A program made the translations under genes and the position numbers. The notes under the pieces were generated by a model. It had not been told where the DNA came from. It saw only the letters and a program-made list of their open reading frames with translations, and made no database searches. A stretch of DNA of 64,000 bases from Nonomuraea gerenzanensis (lineage in GTDB: Bacteria > Actinomycetota > Actinomycetes > Streptosporangiales > Streptosporangiaceae), in the NCBI RefSeq assembly GCF_020215645.1, contig NZ_CP084058.1:10594501-10658500 (forward strand), written 5' to 3'. Below are positions 26,917 through 36,118 of this stretch, in pieces. Within the stretch, counting starts at the first letter, position 1. Each line of letters starts with the position of its first letter.

Positions 26917-28320
26917 TCAGCCGGTGGCCAGCCACTCCAGGAGCAGGCGTACGCCGAAACCGGTGGCGCCCTTGGTCAGCACGCCCTCGTCGACCGTGCT
27001 GCGCCCGACCCCGGCGATGTCGAGGTGCGCCCACGGCCGCTCGCCCGCGAACTCCCGCAGGAACAGCGCCGCCGTGATCGAGCCCGCCCCGAACGTGTTG
27101 CCGGTCTCCACGTTGGCCAGATCGGCGACCGACGACTCCAGCGCGGGCGTGTAGTCCTCGATCAGCGGCATCCGCCACAGCCGGTCGTCCGCCGCCTGAC
27201 CCGCCTCCACGAGCTGCTTGGCCAGCAGGTCGTCGGAGGAGTAGACGGCGCCGACGTTGCGCCCGAGCGCCACCGTGATCGCCCCGGTGAGCGTGGCGAT
27301 GTCCACGACCGCGTCGGGGTCGAGCCGGGCGTCGGCGTAGGCGAGCGCGTCGGCCAGCACGAGGCGGCCCTCCGCGTCGGTGTTGAGCACCTCGACCGTG
27401 CGCCCGCCGTAGTGGGTGATCACGTCGCTGGGCCGCTGCGAGGTGCCCGAGGGCATGTTCTCGGCCGCCGCGATCAGGCCGGTGACGCGTACGGGCGCCT
27501 TCAGCGCGGCCAGCGCGCCGAGCACGGCGATGACGACGGCCCCGCCCGCCATGTCGGTCTTCTGGAACTTCATGTTGGCCGTCGGCTTGAGCGACAGCCC
27601 GCCCGAGTCGAACGTGATGCCCTTGCCCACCAGCACGACGTGCCGATCGGCCGGCCCCTCCGGCGTGTAGGAGAGCTGGATGAGCCGGGGCGGGCTCACC
27701 GAGCCCCTGCCCACGGCGAGGATGCCGCCGAACCCCTCGGCCCGCAGCTCCTCCTCGTCCCACACCTTGACCGGCAGGCCGCTCTCCGCGGCCCGCTCGG
27801 CCAGCCAGGCGGGGTTCTTGACGGAGGAGGGCGTGTTGGCCAGGTCGCGGGCGAGCGCCACCGCCCGCGCCACGGTCTCCGCCCGCCGCACCCGCTCCTC
27901 GTCGGCACCCGCGAACACCAGCTCCCGCACGGGCTTCCTGCCCGCGCCGCCGATCCTGAACGTGTACGCCGCCAGCAGCGCCGCCTCCACGAACGGGGCG
28001 AGGTCGGCGTCGGGCGGCACCACGGTCAGCGTGTCGCGGCCCCTGGCCCGCCTGGTCAGCCCCGCGGCCGCGGTGCGCAGAGCCTTGGGCGAGCCGTCGC
28101 CCACGCCGTACAGCAGGACCCGGCCCACGCCGCCGGCCCGTGCCACCGGAACCTCGACGATCTCGCCGGCCTCGCCCTTGGCCTCGTAGTGAGCCAGCAG
28201 GCCGGACACCGGCAGGGGCAGCTCGACCCCCGGGCTCAGGTCGGCGGCATAGGGAACGGCCAGCAGCTCGGCGTCGTCGGGAACCTCGGCGACCACCGTC
28301 GCAGTGGTCTCAATCGGCAC
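26917..28320 (-). CDS. pepA: Leucyl aminopeptidase (M17)
   Basis: A 467-residue cytosol aminopeptidase. The two-metal catalytic domain shows VGKGITFDSGGLSLKP (Lys and Asp), KTDMAGGA-type QKTDMAGGAVVIAVLG, and the M17 signature NTDAEGRLVLADAL. The N-terminal half is the macrodomain-like hexamer-assembly region. It releases N-terminal residues from peptides in the cytoplasm. The stop is 1 nt from the convergent methyltransferase stop. GAGGTGAG stands about 8 nt before GTG 28320. Confidence 0.94.
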   Translation of the reverse strand: MPIETTATVVAEVPDDAELLAVPYAADLSPGVELPLPVSGLLAHYEAKGEAGEIVEVPVARAGGVGRVLLYGVGDGSPKALRTAAAGLTRRARGRDTLTVVPPDADLAPFVEAALLAAYTFRIGGAGRKPVRELVFAGADEERVRRAETVARAVALARDLANTPSSVKNPAWLAERAAESGLPVKVWDEEELRAEGFGGILAVGRGSVSPPRLIQLSYTPEGPADRHVVLVGKGITFDSGGLSLKPTANMKFQKTDMAGGAVVIAVLGALAALKAPVRVTGLIAAAENMPSGTSQRPSDVITHYGGRTVEVLNTDAEGRLVLADALAYADARLDPDAVVDIATLTGAITVALGRNVGAVYSSDDLLAKQLVEAGQAADDRLWRMPLIEDYTPALESSVADLANVETGNTFGAGSITAALFLREFAGERPWAHLDIAGVGRSTVDEGVLTKGATGFGVRLLLEWLATG

Positions 28321-28401
28321 GGGAATCTCACCTCTAACGTCAGCGACCCTGGCGTCGGTCTACGCCAGGGTCGTGGAACAAAGTGTCTGTCTCGGGAGCG
28401 C

Positions 28402-28569
28402 TCAGCCGACGACGTTCTTCAACGCCTCGCCGAGCGCCTTTGCCTCGTCGGCGGAGATCTCCACGACGAGCCGGCCGCCACCCTCCAGGGGGACCCGCAT
28501 GACAATGCCGCGCCCTTCCTTGGTGACCTCGAGCGGACCATCGCCGGTCCGCGGCTTCATCGCCGCCAT
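28402..28569 (-). CDS. DUF3117 small protein (Rv1211-like)
   Basis: A 55-residue, almost invariant actinobacterial protein: MAAMKPRTGDGPLEVTKEGR, then GIVMRVPLEGGGRLVVEIS and ADEAKALGEALKNVVG. Function unknown. The start at ATG 28569 is fixed by the family; AAGGAAGGG precedes it by about 8 nt. In M. tuberculosis its homologue is next to the tag glycosylase gene, which here is 3.3 kb away because two genes lie between. Confidence 0.93.
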   Translation of the reverse strand: MAAMKPRTGDGPLEVTKEGRGIVMRVPLEGGGRLVVEISADEAKALGEALKNVVG

Positions 28570-28728
28570 GCGTGCATCCCTTCCTGCCTTGGGCTCCCGC
28601 GGCCCGCGATTTCCGACCTCCCGAGGGGGTGGTCGGCGCATTCACGTCTTCTGTGATGTCCTATTCTCCCGCATCGAGAGCCCTCATGGGTAACGATCTC
28701 CTCCCAGAATGCGTTGTCGAGGCGTGCG

Positions 28729-29523
28729 ATGACGTCCAAACTGGACTTCGTGCACGCTCGCGCCGCTCTGTTCGATCTCTACGGAGACCACCTGCGCTCG
28801 CGCGGTGGCCAGGCGTCCGTCGCCGCGCTCGTCCGGCTGATGAAACCCCTGGAAATCGCCGCTCCAGCGGTCCGCACGGCGGTTTCGCGCATGGTCCGGC
28901 AGGGCTGGTTGCAGCCGCTGAGACTCCCTCAGGGGGCCGGTTACGGGCTGACGCCCAAGTGCGTCAGGCGGCTGGATGAGGCCGCGTTGAGAATTTACCG
29001 AGCCGGGACGATCACCTGGCACGGCCGCTGGCACGTGATCGTCTTCGAGCCGGTCAAGGAGCGCCCGCGCAGGGAGCGGCTGAGGGCGGATCTGACGTTC
29101 CTGGGCTACGCGTCGCTGTCGGAGACCACCTGGATCGGCCCGCGCTCGTCGATCGAGCTGGACAACCTGCTGGAAGGCGAGGGGGTGCGGGCCGACAGGT
29201 TCGACGCGGCGCTGGAGGGCGACCCCCGCGAGCTGGTCGCCAGGGCGTGGGACCTGGCCTCGATCGGCGAGGCGTACGAGCACTGGCACACCGAGGCCGT
29301 CACGCTGATCAGCACGTTGCCCGAGGGGGCGCCACCCGACCAGGTGTTCGCCACGCGCAGCCGGCTGGTGCACGGCTGGCGCAACTTCCTGTTCCGCGAC
29401 CCGGGGCTGCCGCCCGAGCTGCTGCCCGCCGGCTGGCCGGGCGAGAAGGCCAGGGCGTACTTCGAGCAGGAGGCCGCCAGGCTGCTGCCGGCGGCCGCGT
29501 CCTTCGTCGACCGGGTGTTGTGA
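28729..29523 (+). CDS. PaaX-family transcriptional regulator
   Basis: A 264-residue regulator. An N-terminal wHTH (ALFDLYGDHLRSRGGQASVA, ALVRLMKPLEIAAPAVRTAV, SRMVRQGWLQPLRLPQGAGY) is followed by a Cas2-like middle domain (WHVIVFEPVKERPRRERLR, then LTFLGYASLSETTWIGPR) and the PaaX C-terminal domain (SRLVHGWRNFLFRDPGLPPE). PaaX represses phenylacetate catabolism, but no paa genes are present here. It precedes a PL8-like lyase by about 80 nt on the same strand and may control it. ATG 28729 has GAGG 6 nt upstream. Confidence 0.88.
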   Translation: MTSKLDFVHARAALFDLYGDHLRSRGGQASVAALVRLMKPLEIAAPAVRTAVSRMVRQGWLQPLRLPQGAGYGLTPKCVRRLDEAALRIYRAGTITWHGRWHVIVFEPVKERPRRERLRADLTFLGYASLSETTWIGPRSSIELDNLLEGEGVRADRFDAALEGDPRELVARAWDLASIGEAYEHWHTEAVTLISTLPEGAPPDQVFATRSRLVHGWRNFLFRDPGLPPELLPAGWPGEKARAYFEQEAARLLPAAASFVDRVL

Positions 29524-29601
29524 GGCGAGCGCGGAAAAGAGATGACGACTATCGACGGTGAGTAACTGATCGGCCACGCTCCCATGAGACATGCTGGCGC
29601 C

Positions 29602-31893
29602 ATGCGCTCTTCCGACGCCTCCTCGCCCGCCACGCATGACGCCTCCCCCGCCGCGCCCGACTTCGGGGCACTGCGTGCGACGGCCATGACCCTGCTCACC
29701 GGCGGCGACCTCGACCTCGCCGACCCGGCCTACGAGCGGCCGCTGGCCGCGCTGAGCGAGCGGGCCGGCACCTGGCTGGCCGAGATGGTGCCCGGCCTGA
29801 TCTGGCCCGACCTCCCGCTCGAAGGCCGCCCCGGGCACGTCACAGGGAGTTACGGAAGGCTGCGTACCATCGCGACCGCCTGGGCGACGGCGGGCACCGC
29901 CCAGCACGGTGACGACGCCGTGGCGGCGAAGGTGATCGAGGCGCTCGACCTGCTCTACGAGCGGCACTACAACGAACGCCTGCCCGAGACGGGCAACTGG
30001 TGGTTCTGGGAGATCGGCACGCCCGCCGAGCTGAGCCGCTCTTGCGTGCTGCTCGGCGACCGGCTCGACGCGGGCAGGCTGGCGGCCTACCTCGGCGCCA
30101 TCGACCGCTTCTGCCCCGACCCCGACCGCCGCGCCGGCTGGCCCGACGCCAGCGAGAGCGGCGCCAACCGGGCCGACAAGGCCGCCATCGTGGCCTTCCG
30201 CGGCGTGGCGGGGCGCAGCGCGGACAAGCTGGCGCTGGCCCGCGACGGGCTCTCCGACGTGCGGGACGGCGGGCGGCACAGCGTGTTCGGCTACGTGGAC
30301 TCGGGCGACGGCTTCCACCGCGACGGCTCGTTCATCCAGCACGCCGTGGTCGCCTACACGGGCTCGTACGGCCTGTCCCTGCTCATCGCGGTCGCCGAGT
30401 GCGTGGCGCTGCTGCACGGCTCCCCGTGGCAGGTCCAGGATCCGGGGCAGCGGGTCGTGCTGGACGCCGTGGAACGTTCCTTCGCGCCGTTCATGCACGA
30501 CGGGCTGCTCATGGACACCGTCAGGGGCCGGGCGACCAGCAGGCAGGCGTTCTCCGACCGGGTGGCGGGGCACGGGGCGATCGGCGCCGTGCTGCTGCTC
30601 GCGCAGAGCGCGCCCGAGCCGTACAGGAGCCGCTTCAGGGAGCTGGCCAAGGGCTGGATCGAGCGCGGCGGCGCGTCCTGCGAGGTGCCGCCCTACCTGG
30701 AGCAGGCGAGCGTGGCCGAGACCCGGCGGGCCGTGGCGGTGCTCGACGACAAGACGATCGAGGCCGCGCCCGAGCCTGAGGGGCACTTCGTGTTCCCCTC
30801 GATGGACCGGGTCGTGCACCGGCGGGCCGGGTGGTCGGTGGCGATCAGCATGTCGTCGCACAGGACCGCCGCCTACGAGGCCATCAACGGCGAGAACCGG
30901 CACGGCTGGTACACCGGCGACGGCATGACCTATCTCTACACGGGCGACCCAGGCCACTACGGGCAGGACTTCTGGCCGACGGTGGACCCGTACCGGCTGC
31001 CGGGGACCACCGTGGACCCGCGCCCGCGCGCGGACCTCGACTTCCGCGTGCACCGCCCGCCCAGCCCGTGGGCGGGCGGCGTGGTGCTCGACGGCCAGTA
31101 CGGGGTCAGCGCCATGGAGCTGATCGGCGACGGCGTGAGCCTGCGGGCGCGCAAGTCGTGGTTCTGCTTCGACACGGCCGTGGTGGCGCTCGGCAGCGGC
31201 ATCACCAGCTTCGACGGCCGCGCCGTCGAGACCGTGATCGAGAGCCGCGCGACCGACCAGGACCCGCACGTCGGCGACGGCTGGATACACCTGCCCGGGG
31301 TGGCGGGCTACGTCTTCGAGGGCGCCAGGACGCTCGTGGAGACGCGTACGGGCCGCTGGCGCGACATCAACACGGGCGACGACACCGCGGGCGCCTTCGA
31401 GCCCGTCACGCGCCGCTACGTGACCTTCTGGTTCGACCACGGCGTGAACCCGTTCGACGCCCGCTACGCGTACGTGCTGCTGCCGAACGCCACCCGCGGA
31501 CGCACCCGCTTCTTCCGCGGCGCCCAGCCCGCGCGCGTGTTGTGCAACACCACCGCGCTGCAGGCGGTGCAGACGCGGACGCTGTTCGGGGCCGTGTTCT
31601 GGACGGCGGGCACCGCCTGGATCGTGAGCGTGGACAAGCCGTGCGTGCTGATGGTGCGCCGGTCGAGCGGGCGGCTCCTGCTGGCCGTGGCCGACCCCAC
31701 CAGGACGGCGGACGTCCTCAGGATCACGCTCGACCGCAGCATGGGCGGGGTCATCCGCGCCGACGACACCGTCACCGTGAGCACCGGCAGAAGGCCCGCC
31801 ATCGTGGTCGAGGTCGGCGGGTCGCTGGGGCGCTCCCACAGCGTGGAGCTCAGCGACTTCGGCGGGCCACGCAGCCTTCGATGTGATCGTTGA
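29602..31893 (+). CDS. Polysaccharide lyase family 8-like protein
   Basis: A 763-residue hyaluronate/chondroitin/xanthan lyase-like protein. The alpha-toroid domain has NWWFWEIGTP (about residue 131, aromatic patch and Asn), and DGFHRDGSFIQHAVVAYTGS (about 236-255) carries the catalytic His and Tyr of PL8; the beta-sandwich half has SSHRTAAYEAINGENRHGWY and GDGMTYLYTGD. Usual PL8 enzymes are secreted, but no signal peptide is visible with either the ATG at 29602 or the one at 29584. It may be intracellular or use another export route. CATGCT is 6 nt before 29602. Its end overlaps tag by 44 nt. Confidence 0.82.
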   Translation: MRSSDASSPATHDASPAAPDFGALRATAMTLLTGGDLDLADPAYERPLAALSERAGTWLAEMVPGLIWPDLPLEGRPGHVTGSYGRLRTIATAWATAGTAQHGDDAVAAKVIEALDLLYERHYNERLPETGNWWFWEIGTPAELSRSCVLLGDRLDAGRLAAYLGAIDRFCPDPDRRAGWPDASESGANRADKAAIVAFRGVAGRSADKLALARDGLSDVRDGGRHSVFGYVDSGDGFHRDGSFIQHAVVAYTGSYGLSLLIAVAECVALLHGSPWQVQDPGQRVVLDAVERSFAPFMHDGLLMDTVRGRATSRQAFSDRVAGHGAIGAVLLLAQSAPEPYRSRFRELAKGWIERGGASCEVPPYLEQASVAETRRAVAVLDDKTIEAAPEPEGHFVFPSMDRVVHRRAGWSVAISMSSHRTAAYEAINGENRHGWYTGDGMTYLYTGDPGHYGQDFWPTVDPYRLPGTTVDPRPRADLDFRVHRPPSPWAGGVVLDGQYGVSAMELIGDGVSLRARKSWFCFDTAVVALGSGITSFDGRAVETVIESRATDQDPHVGDGWIHLPGVAGYVFEGARTLVETRTGRWRDINTGDDTAGAFEPVTRRYVTFWFDHGVNPFDARYAYVLLPNATRGRTRFFRGAQPARVLCNTTALQAVQTRTLFGAVFWTAGTAWIVSVDKPCVLMVRRSSGRLLLAVADPTRTADVLRITLDRSMGGVIRADDTVTVSTGRRPAIVVEVGGSLGRSHSVELSDFGGPRSLRCDR

Positions 31894-32404
31894 CCAGCCC
31901 GATGGCCTGCATCAGCGCGTACGCCGTGGTCGGGCCGACGAACTTGAAGCCGTGCTTCCTCAGCTCCTTGGCCAGCGCCTTCGAGCCGGGGGTGACGGCG
32001 GGCACGTCGGCCATCGTGCGCGGCACCGGCGCGTCGGGGTCGGCGTGCCGCCACACCAGCTCCGACAGGCCCGTGGGCAGGTCGAGGGCGGCCCTGGCGT
32101 TGCTGATCGTGGCCTCGATCTTGGCGCGGTTGCGGATGATGCCCGCGTCGGCCAGCAGGCGCTCGACGTCCTGCTCGGTGTACGCGGCGACCTTCGGGAT
32201 CGAGAAGTGGTCGAAGGCGGCGCGGAAGTTCTCCCGCTTGCGCAGGATCGTCAGCCACGACAGGCCCGACTGGAACGCCTCCAGCGACACCCGCTCGAAG
32301 ACCGCGTCGTCGCCCTGGACCGGGCGGCCCCACTCCTCGTCGTGGTAGGTCACGTACATCGGGTCGGCCATGCCCGTCCAGGTGCAGCGGATCGGGTCGG
32401 TCAC
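31850..32404 (-). CDS. tag: DNA-3-methyladenine glycosylase I
   Basis: A 184-residue base-excision enzyme that removes 3-methyladenine. Family residues are visible: RCTWTGMADPMYVTYHDEEW at the N-terminus (zinc Cys and active-site region), LEAFQSGLSWLTILRKRENF with the conserved Glu, GFKFVGPTTAYALMQAIGLV, and NDHIEGC at the end supplying His and Cys zinc ligands. Its start overlaps the stop of the DivIVA-like gene by 4 nt. The 3' end overlaps the PL8-like gene on the other strand. Confidence 0.93.
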   Translation of the reverse strand: MTDPIRCTWTGMADPMYVTYHDEEWGRPVQGDDAVFERVSLEAFQSGLSWLTILRKRENFRAAFDHFSIPKVAAYTEQDVERLLADAGIIRNRAKIEATISNARAALDLPTGLSELVWRHADPDAPVPRTMADVPAVTPGSKALAKELRKHGFKFVGPTTAYALMQAIGLVNDHIEGCVARRSR

Positions 32405-33318
32405 CGGTGCTCGTCACCCTCCTTGGCGGCCACGGCCGGCACGTCCTCGGCCTTCGCCGCCTCCGCCTCCGCCTCCGCCTCCGCCTCCGCCTCCGCCGCG
32501 GGCGGGTCGGCAGGCGTGTCGGCGGCCTGCTCCTCCGCCTTCGCCTCCTCGGCGGTGGCGTCAGCGGGCGCGTCGGCAGGCGTGTCGGCGGGCATGTCGG
32601 CGGGCATGTCGGCGGGCTGCTCCCCGCCCTTGCTCTCGGCCGGGCCGTCCGGCGCGGGCTCGCGATCGGCGGACGCGGCGGACGCGGGCTCGCGATCGGC
32701 GGACGCCGCGGACGCGGGCTCGCGGACCGCCTGGTCGTCCGGCGCGGTCTCGCCGTCCGCAGGCGCGGCGGGCGCGGTGCGGGCGTCGGCCTTGCCGTTG
32801 GCGGTCGGTGCGGCGGCGCCGGGCCGGGGCACGCGCCACTCCGGCTCCTCCGGCAGGTGCTTCAGCTCAGCCGCCCCACCGTCCCAGTCGACCGAGGCCC
32901 CGCTGACCGACACCGGGTCACCGGAGTCGGGCAGCTCGCGCGGCGCGGCCGGCGCCTCGGGCGTGTGCTCGGTGCGCGGCCCCGCCCCGGGCGCGGCGTA
33001 GATCTCCTGGCGCGCGTGCAGCCGGCTGGACAGCAGCTCGGAGACGCGCTGCTCCAGCACCGCGATGCGGGTGTCGCGCGCGCTGATGGCGGTGGCTGCG
33101 CGGCGCAGGGTCTCGTCGACGCTCTGCGTGTGGTAGCCGACCAGGTTGACCGGCAGTTGCAGCGCCATGAAGTCGACCGCCGTGAGATGACCGGCCTCGG
33201 GCAGGTCGAGCGGCGGCACGTCGGGCGGGAACTCGGTCAGCTCACCGCCCCTGCCCAGGGAGACCAGGACCACGCAGGCCAAGATGGCGATGGCGGCGAT
33301 GGCGAGTATGACCAGCAC
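32401..33318 (-). CDS. DivIVA-domain membrane protein (Rv1209-like) with acidic repeat tail
   Basis: A 305-residue protein. GTG 33318 begins directly with a transmembrane helix (VLVILAIAAIAILACVVLVS). A short DivIVA-like coiled segment follows (HLTAVDFMALQLPVNLVGYH, then TQSVDETLRRAATAISARD and RIAVLEQRVSELL). The C-terminal half is low-complexity: REPASAASAD repeats, PADMPADMPADTPADAPAD and a poly Ala-Glu run. It may mark poles or septa, as DivIVA-domain proteins do, but that is inference. It overlaps tag by 4 nt and lies in the same order as in mycobacteria (Rv1209-Rv1210). Confidence 0.78.
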   Translation of the reverse strand: MLVILAIAAIAILACVVLVSLGRGGELTEFPPDVPPLDLPEAGHLTAVDFMALQLPVNLVGYHTQSVDETLRRAATAISARDTRIAVLEQRVSELLSSRLHARQEIYAAPGAGPRTEHTPEAPAAPRELPDSGDPVSVSGASVDWDGGAAELKHLPEEPEWRVPRPGAAAPTANGKADARTAPAAPADGETAPDDQAVREPASAASADREPASAASADREPAPDGPAESKGGEQPADMPADMPADTPADAPADATAEEAKAEEQAADTPADPPAAEAEAEAEAEAEAAKAEDVPAVAAKEGDEHR

Positions 33319-33412
33319 ATTGGCATCGTACTCACACGGTGGACCACATTCTTGCGGTCCACCGCAAGTCGCGCATTCCACGCGTACCGCCTGGACCCGG
33401 CCGTGTCGCGGG

Positions 33413-33997
33413 TCAGCCGGTGGCCTCGCCCAGCTCGGCGACGCTGGGCCGGACGGGCTGCGTGCGCGATTCGAGCGCGGCGAACGCCTCCTCGACGGTC
33501 GTCGTCCACGAGATCGCGTCGAAGACGTCGGCCCGGGTGAAGCCCTGCTCGTACATGCCGTCGATGAGCTGCCGCAGCGGGTCGTACAGGCCCCACGGGT
33601 CGAGCAGCACCAGGGGGCGGTCGTGCAGGCCGAGCACCCGCGCCGTCCAGATCTCGAACAGCTCCTCCAGCGTGCCGAGGCCGCCGGGCAGCACCAGGAA
33701 CGCGTCGGAGCGGGCGTCCATGATGCCCTTGCGCTCGCGCATGTCGGAGGTGACGATCAGCTCGTCGGCCTCCTCGTCCGCCACCTCCATGTCCACCAGG
33801 GCCTGGGGGATCACGCCGACGGTGTGGCCGCCGGCCGCGCGGGCCGCCGCGGCGACGGCGCCCATGCAGGAGACCGAGCCGCCGCCGCTCACGAGGGAAT
33901 GGCCGCGCTTGACCAGCTCCGTGCCCACGGTCGCGGCCAGCTCCAGATACTTCTTGTCGATCTTCAGGCTTGAGGCGCAGTAGACGCAGATGTTCAC
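33413..33997 (-). CDS. LOG-family (TIGR00730) Rossmann protein, copy 2
   Basis: A 194-residue protein of the LONELY GUY family, nucleoside 5'-monophosphate phosphoribohydrolases that release cytokinin-like bases. Motifs: MNICVYCASS-type start (VNICVYCASSLKIDKKYLEL), SGGGSVSCMGAVA, and the signature PGGLGTLEELFE with conserved MRERKGIMDARSDAFL. GTG 33997 is 8 nt from TAGGCT (34006-34011), which overlaps the stop of the upstream paralogue, so it may have its own leaderless transcript as well as read-through from the operon. Confidence 0.88.
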   Translation of the reverse strand: MNICVYCASSLKIDKKYLELAATVGTELVKRGHSLVSGGGSVSCMGAVAAAARAAGGHTVGVIPQALVDMEVADEEADELIVTSDMRERKGIMDARSDAFLVLPGGLGTLEELFEIWTARVLGLHDRPLVLLDPWGLYDPLRQLIDGMYEQGFTRADVFDAISWTTTVEEAFAALESRTQPVRPSVAELGEATG

Positions 33998-34008
33998 GTC
34001 GCAGAAGC

Positions 34009-34806
<798 letters not shown>

Positions 34807-34946
34807 GCGGATCACGCTAGTCCCTCTCTCGGACGGCCGTTCTGCGCCCGTCCTCCTGCCCGTCCGGGTGTCCAGGCTGCCTCCTCCCGGAGAATCCGCA
34901 GGTAGCACGGGCAGAACAGCGGCCTAAAAAATCTTGAAAGAAGCGT

Positions 34947-34974
34947 GGAACCGAATTTCGACTCCCTCGCGTCT
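34947..34974 (+). promoter_or_regulatory. ECF/SigE-type promoter
   Basis: GGAACC (34947-34952), 17-nt spacer, CGTCT (34970-34974) on the plus strand. The predicted transcription start falls at about 34981. No annotated plus-strand gene follows before the dapE gene on the opposite strand. Confidence 0.55.
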
Positions 34975-34980
34975 AACCGC

Positions 34981-35053
34981 ATGAGGGTGCTGCTCGGGAC
35001 TGAAAGTGGTCTTCCCCGCCAAATGGCCGGCGAGGAGGGCCACTTTCATTTTG
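34981..35053 (+). ncRNA. Candidate SigE-dependent small RNA
   Basis: The interval between the ECF-type promoter and the terminator hairpin would give an RNA of about 73 nt. It begins with ATG at the predicted first base, and a 30-codon frame runs to 35073, but the hairpin ends the RNA before that stop, so a small RNA is more likely than a protein. It overlaps no gene on the plus strand and approaches the 3' end of dapE from the other side. Inference from two sequence signals only. Confidence 0.35.
35001..35052 (+). terminator. Intrinsic terminator hairpin
   Basis: TGAAAGTGG (35001-35009) pairs perfectly with CCACTTTCA (35040-35048), extended by further partly paired bases inside, and is followed by TTTT on the plus strand. 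On the minus strand the same stem could help stop dapE transcripts, though there is no U tract in that direction. Confidence 0.75.
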
Positions 35054-35062
35054 TCCGGGCTT

Positions 35063-36118
35063 TCACTTGGTGAGCCAGTCGAGCATCGCGCGCTCGCTCT
35101 CTGCGATCTTCGGCAGCGACACGTACTCGCCCTGCTGGTGCGCGAGGTTCGGATCCCCCGGGCCGTAGTTCACGGCGGGGACGCCCAGCGCGGAGAAGCG
35201 GGCCACGTCCGTCCAACCGAGCTTGGCGCGCGGGGTGCCGCCGACGGCCGCGGTGAAGGCCGCCGCCACCGGGTGCGTCAGCCCGGGCCTGGCGGCGGGG
35301 GCGGCGTCCACGAAGCTCACCGCGAACCCGGCGAACACCTCACGTACGTACTCCTCGGCGTCCTCGATCGACAGGTCGGGCGCGAAGCGGTAGTTGACCG
35401 TCACCACGCACAGGTCGGGGATGACGTTGCCGGCGACCCCGCCGCGCACGCCGACCGCGTTCAGCCCCTCGTGGTACTCCAGCCCGTCGACCACCGGCCG
35501 CCGCGGCTCGTAGGCGTTCAGCCTGGCCAGCACCGGCTCGATCCCGTGGATGGCGTTGACCCCGAACCACGAGCGCGCGCTGTGGGCCCGCTTGCCGCTC
35601 ACTGTGACCTCGGCGCGCAGCGTGCCCTGGCAGCCGCCCTCGATCACGCCGTCCGTGGGCTCCATGAGCACCGCGAAGTCGGCCGCCAGCCACTCGGGGT
35701 GCTCCCTGGCGACCCTGGTCAGGCCGTTGCGCTCGGCCTCGACCTCCTCGCAGTCGTAGAAGACGTAGGTGACGTCCCTGTTGGGCGCGGGCACGGTGGC
35801 GGCCAGCTTGAGCGCGACCGCCACGCCCGCCTTCATGTCGGAGGTGCCGCAGCCGTACAGCAGGTCGCCCTCCACCCTGCTGGGCAGGTTGCCCGCCGTG
35901 GGCACGGTGTCGAGGTGGCCGGCGATCAGCACCCGCTCGGGATGCCCCTGATCGGTGCGGGCCACGACCGTCTGGCCCGACCGGGTCACCGTGAGGTGCG
36001 GCAGCGCCGACAGCGCCCGCTCGACCTCGCCGGCCAGCGCCTGCTCGTTCCCGCTCACCGACTCGATGTCCACGATGGCGGCGGTCAGGTCGCGTACGTC
36101 CTGGGTCAGGTCCAGCAT
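35063..36118 (-). CDS. dapE: Succinyl-diaminopimelate desuccinylase
   Basis: A 351-residue M20-family metalloenzyme that makes LL-diaminopimelate from N-succinyl-LL-DAP in lysine and cell-wall synthesis. Metal and catalytic residues: LIAGHLDTVP (His, Asp), GCGTSDMKAGVAVAL (bridging Asp), YDCEEVEAERNGL (catalytic Glu pair) and AHSARSWFGVNAIH in the lid domain, with GPGDPNLAHQQGEYV near the end. ATG 36118 shares one base with the dapD stop (TGATG), so the two are translationally coupled. Confidence 0.94.
   Translation of the reverse strand: MLDLTQDVRDLTAAIVDIESVSGNEQALAGEVERALSALPHLTVTRSGQTVVARTDQGHPERVLIAGHLDTVPTAGNLPSRVEGDLLYGCGTSDMKAGVAVALKLAATVPAPNRDVTYVFYDCEEVEAERNGLTRVAREHPEWLAADFAVLMEPTDGVIEGGCQGTLRAEVTVSGKRAHSARSWFGVNAIHGIEPVLARLNAYEPRRPVVDGLEYHEGLNAVGVRGGVAGNVIPDLCVVTVNYRFAPDLSIEDAEEYVREVFAGFAVSFVDAAPAARPGLTHPVAAAFTAAVGGTPRAKLGWTDVARFSALGVPAVNYGPGDPNLAHQQGEYVSLPKIAESERAMLDWLTK

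Noticed and set aside
28684..31839. A 1051-codon minus-strand frame
   Set aside because: Antisense to the PaaX and PL8-like genes, which have recognisable domains; no motifs of its own.
34981..35073. A 30-codon leaderless protein from the ECF-type promoter
   Set aside because: The terminator hairpin ends the transcript before the stop codon and the frame runs into dapE; a small RNA is the better reading.
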